Part shown: piece after piece, positions 7,316 to 13,445 of the stretch
How the letters are laid out: every line of letters starts with the position of its first letter
How positions within the stretch are numbered: the stretch's first letter is position 1
Origin: an uncultured Clostridia bacterium
GTDB lineage: Bacteria > Bacillota > Clostridia > Christensenellales > Borkfalkiaceae
Length of the DNA stretch: 13,445 bases
Direction of reading: 5' to 3'
NCBI GenBank assembly: GCA_905235815.1
Contig: CAJOMT010000023.1
Coordinates: 1-13,445 of the forward strand
Program-made: the position numbers and the translations under genes
The notes under the pieces: generated by a model
Databases searched by the model: none
What the model was told of the DNA's origin: nothing
What the model saw: the letters and a program-made list of their open reading frames with translations, nothing else

Positions 7316-8323
7316 TTAAATGTTTTCTATTTCAACCGCATGCGCTATTGACGGTATTGATTCGCCTTGTTGAGTAGATAAAGTGGAAAGAAGCGCACCG
7401 GTTGCGACGAACAAAATTCTCTTGATTTGTTTAGTCATCATTTTGTGATATAAATATGAATTCAATACGACCGCACTGCAACCTGCGCCGCTACCGCCTT
7501 GAAATTCTTTTTCATCTATATTGTATATAAGTTCTCCGCAATCGACGTGATTAGGATCGATGTCGTAACCTTTTTCACTCATCAATTTTTTTAAAATTCT
7601 ACTGCCGAGAGCGCCTAAATCGCCCGTAACAATTAAATCGTAATAATCGGGACTATGTCCGGTATTTTTTAGATGAGTCGTTATGGTACTCATTGCTGCC
7701 GGCGCCATAGCCGCACCCATATTGTTTGCGTCCGTTACGCCGTAGTCGGTTACCGTTCCGAACGTTGCGGCGACAATTCTCGGATAATCGCCTCTGACGT
7801 CCGAAATTATAGCACTACCCGCTCCCGTAACCGTCCATTGAGATTGAGGAGGTCTTACGCAACCGAGTTCGAGCGGATACCGATATTGTCTTTCAGCCGT
7901 TGCAAAATGACTGCTCGTTGCTACGGCGACGTTTTTCATATAGCCGCCGTCCACCATTATCGACGCAAGTGCCAGCCCTTCGCTGAAAGTTGAACAAGCA
8001 TTATAAATACCGATATAGGGAACGGGAATTTCTCTTGCCGAAAATGCCGATGAGATGATTTGATTCAGAAGGTCTCCCGAAATCAGCGCATCTATATCTT
8101 TTACGTCGTAATTTGCGTGTTTTATCGCATTTTCTACGGCGAAAGAAAGCATTTTACATTCCGCTTTTTCAAACGTTTTTTCTCCGAATAAATCGTCGTC
8201 AATTATTTTGCCGATATATTTGCCGAGATGCCCTTCGCCCTCTTTCTTACCTGCAATCGTTGCAGTTGCGAGTATTGCCGGTTTACTTTTAAAATAGATT
8301 GTAGTTTTAAGATGATTTTGCAT
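7316..8323 (-). CDS. spoVAD: Stage V sporulation protein AD (SpoVAD), Ca-DPA-binding thiolase-fold protein
   Basis: This 335-aa soluble subunit of the SpoVA complex has a thiolase-like fold and binds Ca-dipicolinate. Recognisable blocks in order are ISGDLLNQ; IYNACSTFSEGLALAS; ATSSHFATAERQYRYPLE; TVTGAGSAIIS; GAAMAPAAMSTI; DLIVTGDLGALGS; DCGELIY; FQGGSGAGCSAVV; and VATGALLS ending in IPSIAHAVE. All are close to Bacillus SpoVAD. The ATG at 8323 is chosen over a TTG at 8347. It gives the same spacing from Met to the first conserved strand as Bacillus SpoVAD, and the longer form would run into a sigma-G-like -10 element. No Shine-Dalgarno site precedes either start. SpoVAC, which normally lies just upstream of spoVAD in spore formers, is not in the window; a degenerate P-type ATPase and a terminator are there instead. 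Confidence 0.95.
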   Translation of the reverse strand: MQNHLKTTIYFKSKPAILATATIAGKKEGEGHLGKYIGKIIDDDLFGEKTFEKAECKMLSFAVENAIKHANYDVKDIDALISGDLLNQIISSAFSAREIPVPYIGIYNACSTFSEGLALASIMVDGGYMKNVAVATSSHFATAERQYRYPLELGCVRPPQSQWTVTGAGSAIISDVRGDYPRIVAATFGTVTDYGVTDANNMGAAMAPAAMSTITTHLKNTGHSPDYYDLIVTGDLGALGSRILKKLMSEKGYDIDPNHVDCGELIYNIDEKEFQGGSGAGCSAVVLNSYLYHKMMTKQIKRILFVATGALLSTLSTQQGESIPSIAHAVEIENI

Positions 8324-8331
8324 ATCGAGAA

Positions 8332-8360
8332 TAATATGCGAAATCAAAATAAAATAATAC
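8332..8360 (-). promoter_or_regulatory. Sigma-G-like promoter upstream of spoVAD
   Basis: Minus-strand CATATTA (8338-8332) matches the forespore sigma-G -10 pattern CATNNTA. Seventeen nt upstream is GTATT (8360-8356), a weak -35; the overlapping GCGTA (8362-8358) matches GMATR at four of five bases but with a 19-nt spacer. The element lies between the terminator of the preceding unit and the spoVAD ATG, as expected for a self-standing forespore operon. The ATG begins 8 nt after the -10, implying a leader of at most a few bases. This is prediction only. Confidence 0.45.
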
Positions 8361-8368
8361 GCTAAAAT

Positions 8369-8399
8369 TAAAAAAGATTGCCGAACTTATCGGCAATCT
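8369..8399 (-). terminator. Rho-independent terminator of the aminopeptidase/degenerate ATPase unit
   Basis: A perfect 10-bp stem (AGATTGCCGA pairing with TCGGCAATCT, 8375-8399) with a 5-nt loop is followed on the minus strand by a run of T. It begins 17 nt after the stop of the degenerate ATPase gene. It separates that unit from spoVAD and argues against read-through being the main source of spoVA transcription. Confidence 0.85.
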
Positions 8400-8415
8400 C
8401 TTAGTTTTTTGGAAA

Positions 8416-10317
8416 TTATACGGGATCGGTTGAATTTTTAAGCGAAAGAAGCAGAGTTAAAGTCTGAATTACAAAGTCGGCAATAAATAGCCATATAAAT
8501 ATATTTATATTTGCAGTCGACATTAAAACTATTCCCAGTGCAATGCAGAGCGCTTTTACGCATAGCGATAATTTTAAATTTAATGATAAAATTTTAGCCG
8601 TGCGCTTGCAAATCTTTAATAGAGAGGGAACTTCTTTTACGTCGCTTCCTATTACCGAAAATTTTGAATTATCGTTATATCCGCCAAGCGAAACCGACGT
8701 ATTTGCTTTTTCAAGCACTTCGCTGTCGGCGTCCTTGTTTCCAACGTATACTTTTTTACCTTTGTTGACGTATGAAATCTTATAGTCAGTCGAAGCAGAA
8801 GCGATCGCTTTACTCAGTCCTAATTGCTTTTTATAAAAATCTACCGTTGAAAGTCCGTCTGAACTTATGAGCGTAGGCTTTATAAGCGTATCTTCGCTTA
8901 ATTCGGTAACAGCACCGAATGCGTTATCGGTAATGGTGTATTTAACGAGTACTACTCCGATTTGAACGCCGTTTTCCGCAACGTATAAGGGAGAGTTTTC
9001 ACCCGAATACTCATCGGTTTCCACCCCGTTTTCCGCAAGCAATTTCTTATTGCCCAAAATATAGTTTTTACCGTTTATCTTGCAAGAAATTCCCCTGTTT
9101 TGAATTTCCTTGAAATCAGTCGCGGTAAATAATTCTTCGGGGTTACATTTTTCTCTTACGGCAATCGATATTGGGTGATTGCCATTTATCAGCGCCGAAT
9201 TGACGATTTTAATAAAATTATCTCTGTCTGATTTATAATCAACTATCTCCGCCCTACCGAGGTTCAATACACCCGTCTTATCGAACACCGCTTCGTCTAT
9301 ATCCGAAAGCGATTTGAGAGATTCGGCATCTTTGGGATAAACTCCGTTATTTATAAGTTTATTCATTCCGAAATAATACGTCGATTTTATGCTTCGATAA
9401 AGCGGCGAAATAATGGCAAAAGCCAATATCCAAACACCGATCGGCAACCACTTGTTTGTAAGCGTCGCCCCGTAAGACGAAATATGAAATAGCGGCGGTA
9501 TAAATGAAACTAAAACGCCAAGTATTGCCAAAGCGACGTGGAATTTAAATCTGTTTTTCAATATAAACGCTTCATCGCTTGAGTTTTCGGCAAGAAGTTT
9601 TTCGTATAAAGCGAGTTTATCAGATACGTTTTCACTTGCATTTTCGGATTGATCTTCGGACTTTAAGGCGTCTATTTTCTTTAAAATAAAGTCTTGAAAC
9701 GTAAAGTTTAAAACGGATAAGCCCGAATATGCAATCATTACGACGCACGCCGTAGCCCTATATCCCAAGTACAGCATTATCAACGTGGAAACAAGTACCA
9801 GAACTTCTTCAAATAAATATTTCTTCTCTATAATTTCGGTAATAACGCCAAAGAGAATTTCATAGGCGGCAAATGCGTAAGCGATCATAAAAAGCCACAT
9901 AGACGCATTTTTATTAACGCCTAAACATACTCCTATAACCGTCAAAATCACGGCTATTGAAAGCACGATGACTTTTTCGGCAAAATCTGCAAATCTGCTG
10001 CGTTTTTTATCCTTTTCCTCTGCCTCGGCGTCATTTTCGGCGATATGTTCTTCGGCGCTTATTTTTTCAATTTCTTCATTGTCAAATTTTAACGCAAGTC
10101 CGTAATTTTCGATAATTTCCATTACGGCGCTCAGTACGTCGTATTCGCTCGCCCATTCGTCGATTTCATAATCGATTTTAAGGTTCTCTAAATTCAATGC
10201 GATATTTATTACACCCTGTATTTCGCCGAGCCGTTCGTTTATTTCTTCTTGCGATATCGGTTCGTCGGAATCGGTTTTTGTAATTGAATAACTATATATT
10301 CTCCTATCTTTTGACAT
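8416..10317 (-). CDS. Degenerate heavy-metal (P1B-type) P-type ATPase-like membrane protein, probable pseudo-transporter
   Basis: The 633-aa protein follows the P1B (CadA/ZntA-type) plan. Residues 22-78 look like an HMA domain but lack CxxC. An acidic linker (81-100) leads to membrane helices at about 114-134, 139-160, 170-187, 189-208, 258-279, 290-312, 582-600 and 604-626. FDKTG (345-349, Asp346), an HP pair (381-382) as in the P1B SEHP motif, and GNKKLL (422-427) mark the P and N domains. Several essential parts are missing. The stretch between helices 4 and 5 is only about 50 polar residues, with no actuator domain or TGE. The CPC site reads ISP (303-305). TGDN reads SSDG (485-488). The GDGxNDxP hinge reads GNKDADSE (526-533). 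Such a protein should not transport metal by the normal cycle; a regulatory or structural role is only a guess. The frame is open throughout, so it is not simple decay. It starts 1 nt after the aminopeptidase stop with only a weak, distant GGAG. Confidence 0.85.
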   Translation of the reverse strand: MSKDRRIYSYSITKTDSDEPISQEEINERLGEIQGVINIALNLENLKIDYEIDEWASEYDVLSAVMEIIENYGLALKFDNEEIEKISAEEHIAENDAEAEEKDKKRSRFADFAEKVIVLSIAVILTVIGVCLGVNKNASMWLFMIAYAFAAYEILFGVITEIIEKKYLFEEVLVLVSTLIMLYLGYRATACVVMIAYSGLSVLNFTFQDFILKKIDALKSEDQSENASENVSDKLALYEKLLAENSSDEAFILKNRFKFHVALAILGVLVSFIPPLFHISSYGATLTNKWLPIGVWILAFAIISPLYRSIKSTYYFGMNKLINNGVYPKDAESLKSLSDIDEAVFDKTGVLNLGRAEIVDYKSDRDNFIKIVNSALINGNHPISIAVREKCNPEELFTATDFKEIQNRGISCKINGKNYILGNKKLLAENGVETDEYSGENSPLYVAENGVQIGVVLVKYTITDNAFGAVTELSEDTLIKPTLISSDGLSTVDFYKKQLGLSKAIASASTDYKISYVNKGKKVYVGNKDADSEVLEKANTSVSLGGYNDNSKFSVIGSDVKEVPSLLKICKRTAKILSLNLKLSLCVKALCIALGIVLMSTANINIFIWLFIADFVIQTLTLLLSLKNSTDPV

Positions 10318-10318
10318 A

Positions 10319-11551
10319 TTAAATTACCCAGTCTCCGTTTTCGAATATCTTCATTTCTTTTCCGTCTTTCGTTTTGGCGGTTATGGATAAATCTTTCGTT
10401 CCAACCATAAAATCGACGTGTTCAAACGACGAATTTAAGCCTTTTGAAAGCAGTTCCTCTTCCGACATATTCGCTCCGCCCTTTAAACAAGTGGGATAAC
10501 AATCGCCTATTGCAAAGTGGCAACTGGCATTTTCATCATACAAAGTTTCATAAAATAGAGTGTTGAGTGCTCTTATCGGAGAATTATAGCCGATAAGCGC
10601 TATTTCTCCGAGATAGTGAGAGCCTTCGTCCGTTTCGATTATACTCTTTAAAGTATCGTAACCCTCTTTCGCCCCGAAGTCGACAATTCTACCGTTTTTG
10701 AAATCCAGATAGAAATCTTTTATTATTTTACCGTTGCTGCTAAGCGGCATTGCCGCAACGAGTCTGCCGTTTGCCGAATTTCTGTCGGGACACGAAAATA
10801 CTTCTTCGGTAGGCATATTTGCGGTAAAAGGCACGCCGTCGAGTTCGCCGTATTCCGCTCCGCCGCAGAAAATGTAACCTTCCGGCATTCCGACCGTAAA
10901 ATTAGTACCGAGCGAGTTCTTATAATGGAACGAAACTATTTCCGATTCGTTTAATATCTTACAGCGGTTAGCAAGATTTTGTTGATGTTTATTCCATTCT
11001 TCGATAGGATCTTGGCTGTCAAGTCTCACAGATTTTGCAATATATTCCCATTGTTTCTTCATTGCCTCGTTTGTCTTTAAATCGGGAAACATCTTTTTAG
11101 CCCAAGACTTTTCGGGATATCCGGCAAGACACCAACGAAGTTTATTGCTTGACATATATGATCTGTATTCGTCGAACGCCTGACTTCTCGCACGGCGTGC
11201 GGCGGCGACCTTTTCTGCCTTTAACGACTTGAAAATGTCCGGATCGTCGGAGATTATTCCGATATAGGCAATTCTTCTTTCGATAAAATATTTCTTCTGT
11301 TCAATCGCCCAATTCGGGATATTTTTGAGTTCTTTTAATGTTTTATTTTTTAAGCCGAGTTTTGCAACGTCTGCGCTTTCCCATTCGACTTCTACGTTAC
11401 TCGCTCCGTGCTTATAAGCCGCTTTTACTAACTCTACAACTAACGGATTTGCGTTTATCGGTGCAGAAATTACGAGCATTTGTTTCTTCTGCAAATTGAC
11501 GCCGTGTAAAATAAGCAATTCCGCATATTTCTTTAATTCTGTTTTAGTCAT
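10319..11551 (-). CDS. Aminopeptidase, M29 family (AmpS/PepS/thermophilic aminopeptidase type)
   Basis: This 410-aa cytosolic metallo-exopeptidase has the usual length for the family. Expected metal ligands for the two-metal centre are all visible: Glu250 in MPTEEVF, Glu316 in LGEIALI, His345 in the ETLYDENASCHFAIG block, and His378 and Asp380 in EHVDFMVG. Other family blocks are GTNFTVGMPEG (215-225) and the N-terminal domain ending near 200. M29 enzymes remove N-terminal residues from peptides using Zn, Co or Mn, typically as dimers. The ATG has AAGGAGA 5 nt upstream and a near-consensus promoter. It is the first gene of a two-gene unit with the degenerate P1B ATPase (1-nt gap) and is divergent from an intact P-type ATPase; a link between metal supply and this enzyme is speculation. 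Confidence 0.95.
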   Translation of the reverse strand: MTKTELKKYAELLILHGVNLQKKQMLVISAPINANPLVVELVKAAYKHGASNVEVEWESADVAKLGLKNKTLKELKNIPNWAIEQKKYFIERRIAYIGIISDDPDIFKSLKAEKVAAARRARSQAFDEYRSYMSSNKLRWCLAGYPEKSWAKKMFPDLKTNEAMKKQWEYIAKSVRLDSQDPIEEWNKHQQNLANRCKILNESEIVSFHYKNSLGTNFTVGMPEGYIFCGGAEYGELDGVPFTANMPTEEVFSCPDRNSANGRLVAAMPLSSNGKIIKDFYLDFKNGRIVDFGAKEGYDTLKSIIETDEGSHYLGEIALIGYNSPIRALNTLFYETLYDENASCHFAIGDCYPTCLKGGANMSEEELLSKGLNSSFEHVDFMVGTKDLSITAKTKDGKEMKIFENGDWVI

Positions 11552-11570
11552 AATTTTCTCCTTTTGTATA

Positions 11571-11599
11571 ATTTTAGCAAATTTGCGTTTTTATGTCAA
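11571..11599 (-). promoter_or_regulatory. Sigma-A promoter of the aminopeptidase unit
   Basis: Minus-strand TTGACA (11599-11594) is a perfect -35. A 17-nt spacer follows, then TAAAAT (11576-11571), preceded by TG with one base between (extended -10). Expected transcription start is near 11564, giving a leader of about 13 nt that contains the AAGGAGA ribosome-binding site. This is the strongest promoter match in the window. Confidence 0.8.
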
Positions 11600-11618
11600 T
11601 TTAAAATTATAAATTGAC
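11595..11618. repeat. Inverted repeat between divergent promoters (possible operator)
   Basis: GTCAATTT (11595-11602) and AAATTGAC (11611-11618) are exact inverted copies separated by 8 nt. The left arm covers five bases of the aminopeptidase -35, and the right arm ends 10 nt before the -35 of the plus-strand promoter, so a dimeric regulator bound here could affect one or both genes. No cognate regulator gene is in the window. AT-richness makes chance symmetry possible. Confidence 0.4.
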
Positions 11619-11627
11619 GATTTTGCG

Positions 11628-11656
11628 TTGAAAAAATTTAAAATATGTGATATAAT
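11628..11656 (+). promoter_or_regulatory. Sigma-A promoter of the CtpE/Exp5-like P-type ATPase
   Basis: TTGAAA (11628-11633), a 17-nt spacer and a perfect TATAAT (11651-11656) with TG one base upstream (extended -10) predict a start near 11663. This leaves a 13-nt leader before the ATG at 11676, in which only a weak GGG is seen as ribosome-binding site. Confidence 0.75.
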
Positions 11657-11675
11657 CGATTTAAATGGGTTTACT

Positions 11676-13445
11676 ATGAAAGAAAATTCCAATTCAGGCG
11701 CTTTTAAAGCGCCACAAAAGAACATAAAGCCAAAAAAGAAAAAAGGTCAGATTCCGGAAAGATTTGACCCCGATTTGACTTACGGCTTATCTTCTGAACA
11801 AGTAAATATACGACTTATACAAAATAAAGTAAATATCGGTAAAAAACAACATTCTAAGTCTATCCCCAAAATTATTTTTTCAAACATTTTTACCGTATTT
11901 AATTTATTGTGCGCCATTTGCGTCGTTGCGCTTGCCGTCGTAAATGCGCCTATTTTAAATTACGTTTTTACGCTCACTTATATATTTAACATAACGATAA
12001 ATATCGTTCAGGAAATAAGAGCAAAGAAAACTATAGAAAAATTGTCGATAATGAACCAACCTACCGCAACGGTACTACGAAACGGTGAGTTTAAATCGAT
12101 TAGCACGAAAGGAATAGTTTTAGACGATATAATCAAATTTACTCTCGGCAATCAAATAGCGGCGGATTGTACCGTATTAGAGGGAGAAATCGAAGTCAAC
12201 GAATCGGTTTTAACGGGCGAATCTGTTCCCATAAAAAAGCAAGCGGGCGATACGATTCTTGCCGGAAGTTACGTCGTCAGCGGAACCGCCCTCGCAGTTG
12301 CCGATAAAGTCGGCGACGACAGATATATTCAAATTCTTGCAGATAAAGCAAAAAAAGCGAAGATGCCATCTTCAGAACTTCTCCGCTCCTTGCAGTGGAT
12401 AATTCGGACCATAGGCTTTTTGATTGTTCCTATTGGTCTACTCGTATTATACACAAATTACAATGCGACTCTCAATGAAAATTACAGCGCTTTTGTTTCA
12501 AAGGGCGTCGTTACGCCTCAGGGCTGGACAGAAATAGTCACGAGAACGACTTCTGTCATCATCGGTATGATACCGGCAGGAATGTTCCTTTTGACTACTC
12601 TTGCTTTGGCGGTCGGCGTTATAAGGCTTGCGCAGAAAAAAACTTCAGTACAAGATATGTACGCTCTTGAAAGACTTGCGAGAGTCGACGTATTATGCCT
12701 CGATAAGACGGGAACGATTACCGACGGCAGAATGAGAGTTACAAATTGCGTAATATTCGATAGCGAACACAAGTACGCAGTAGATAGAATAATTTCTTCT
12801 ATGATGGCCGTATTAAACGACAACAATCAGACTGCTTTGGCCCTCAGAAAGTATTTCGGCGGCAAAGGCGATATGATTGCCACCGCTTCAATACCGTTCT
12901 CATCGGAGCGTAAGTATTCCGCCGTTTCGTTCAGCGGAGAAAAAGGCGAAACGGATACGTACTTTATCGGCGCTCCGGAATTTCTGATCGATAAAAATTT
13001 ATTGAATAAAAAAGTTTCAGACACAATTTATCGTTATACTCTTATGGGACAACGAGTCATATTACTCGCTCATTCTTCAAAAGAACTTTCGGAAGGTACG
13101 CTACCGGACGGCATTTCCCCTATCGCCCTGATAACTTTGACGGACAACATTAGAAAAAATGCCGTTAAAACTATAGAATGGTTTAAAAATAACGACGTAC
13201 AAGTTAAAGTTATTTCGGGAGACAACCCCATAACCGTATCGGAAGTAGCCAAACGCGCCGGTATAGAAGGTGCGGATAAATACGTTAGTTTAGAGGGAAT
13301 GGCAGATAGCGAAATAGCAAGCGTTGCCAACAAGTATAACGTTTTCGGCAGAGTCTCTCCCGAGCAAAAAGCAATTTTGGTACGTGCACTTAAATCTTAC
13401 GGACATACGGTTGCAATGACGGGCGACGGCGTAAACGACATTATT
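11676..13445 (+). CDS. Cation-translocating P-type ATPase, CtpE/Exp5-like (3' end outside window)
   Basis: 590 codons are present and the frame runs off the right edge just after the GDGVND motif, so the last transmembrane helices are missing. After a Lys-rich N-terminus (1-25) come two helices (about 66-89 and 93-111) and the actuator domain with TGES (180-183). Two more helices follow (about 240-260 and 287-316), the second with IPAGM (299-303) where Ca pumps have PEGL. The phosphorylation motif DKTGTITDG is at 343-351, GAPE at 432-435, SGDN at 514-517 and GDGVND at 583-588. All catalytic motifs are intact. The motifs IGMIPAGMFLLTTLALAVGV and LARVDVLCLDKTGT resemble the CtpE/Exp5 branch, of which mycobacterial CtpE has been linked to calcium uptake; ion specificity here is not known. 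The ATG at 11676 is the first in frame after the promoter; an ATG at 11665 meets a stop after four codons. Confidence 0.92.
   Translation, partial: MKENSNSGAFKAPQKNIKPKKKKGQIPERFDPDLTYGLSSEQVNIRLIQNKVNIGKKQHSKSIPKIIFSNIFTVFNLLCAICVVALAVVNAPILNYVFTLTYIFNITINIVQEIRAKKTIEKLSIMNQPTATVLRNGEFKSISTKGIVLDDIIKFTLGNQIAADCTVLEGEIEVNESVLTGESVPIKKQAGDTILAGSYVVSGTALAVADKVGDDRYIQILADKAKKAKMPSSELLRSLQWIIRTIGFLIVPIGLLVLYTNYNATLNENYSAFVSKGVVTPQGWTEIVTRTTSVIIGMIPAGMFLLTTLALAVGVIRLAQKKTSVQDMYALERLARVDVLCLDKTGTITDGRMRVTNCVIFDSEHKYAVDRIISSMMAVLNDNNQTALALRKYFGGKGDMIATASIPFSSERKYSAVSFSGEKGETDTYFIGAPEFLIDKNLLNKKVSDTIYRYTLMGQRVILLAHSSKELSEGTLPDGISPIALITLTDNIRKNAVKTIEWFKNNDVQVKVISGDNPITVSEVAKRAGIEGADKYVSLEGMADSEIASVANKYNVFGRVSPEQKAILVRALKSYGHTVAMTGDGVNDII

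Noticed and set aside
7673..7993. 106-codon plus-strand frame opposite spoVAD
   Set aside because: Arg/Ser-rich translation typical of antisense shadow; spoVAD motifs are continuous on the other strand.
8323..8347. TTG start at 8347 for spoVAD (343 aa)
   Set aside because: The extra eight residues have no counterpart in Bacillus SpoVAD, lack a ribosome-binding site and cover the sigma-G-like -10 element.
8416..10317. Calling the degenerate ATPase a pseudogene
   Set aside because: There is no frameshift or internal stop, hydrophobic helices and remaining motifs are well formed, and promoter and terminator look intact; motif loss within an open frame fits a divergent protein better than decay.
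11576..11676. A riboswitch or structured leader in the divergent intergenic region
   Set aside because: Both predicted leaders are only about 13 nt, leaving no room for an aptamer; the only symmetry is the short inverted repeat.
12518..13333. Three minus-strand frames (102, 65 and 87 codons) within the right-hand region
   Set aside because: They lie opposite the P-type ATPase, whose continuous 590-codon plus-strand frame carries all expected motifs.

Overview
This AT-rich window looks like ordinary chromosome from an endospore-forming member of the Clostridia (Firmicutes/Bacillota), probably an uncultured lineage. The evidence is the forespore genes spoVAD and spoVAE, the sporulation gene yunB, the MutS2/U32 peptidase pair, Shine-Dalgarno sites of GGAGG type and sigma-A-like promoters. 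I see no tRNA or rRNA gene, CRISPR array, insertion sequence or phage gene. Coding density is high: eight complete genes and one truncated at the left edge are on the minus strand, and one gene cut by the right edge is on the plus strand.

Read in the direction of transcription (right to left), the minus strand holds three transcription units. (A) An M29 aminopeptidase (10319-11551) with a near-consensus promoter is followed after 1 nt by a degenerate heavy-metal (P1B-type) P-type ATPase (8416-10317). The unit ends at a perfect 10-bp-stem terminator (8375-8399). (B) spoVAD (start reassigned to 8323), spoVAE and yunB form a sporulation cluster. It has a sigma-G-like promoter just upstream of spoVAD and a 28-bp palindromic terminator (6226-6253) after yunB. 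(C) A U32 peptidase/hydroxylase-like gene, mutS2, a small two-helix membrane protein, a cysteine desulfurase and the first 12 codons of a probable thiI are packed with overlaps or gaps of at most 14 nt. Unit C seems to group translation and RNA-modification functions: U32 proteins hydroxylate rRNA or tRNA, MutS2 acts on collided ribosomes in Bacillus, and the desulfurase/ThiI pair makes 4-thiouridine in tRNA.

On the plus strand, from 11676 to the window end, is a P-type ATPase of the CtpE/Exp5 type with intact catalytic motifs. It is divergent from unit A. The 124-nt intergenic region carries two back-to-back sigma-A promoters with 17-bp spacers and an 8-bp inverted repeat that overlaps one of them.

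The most unusual items are: (1) the degenerate P1B ATPase, which keeps the overall fold and the DKTG phosphorylation motif but lacks the actuator domain, the CPC metal site, the CxxC site of the HMA domain and the GDGxNDxP hinge; (2) three first-of-unit or sporulation genes (U32, spoVAD, yunB) with no Shine-Dalgarno site but a -10-like element 5-8 nt before the ATG, suggesting leaderless mRNAs; (3) spoVAD/spoVAE without the usual adjacent spoVAC.
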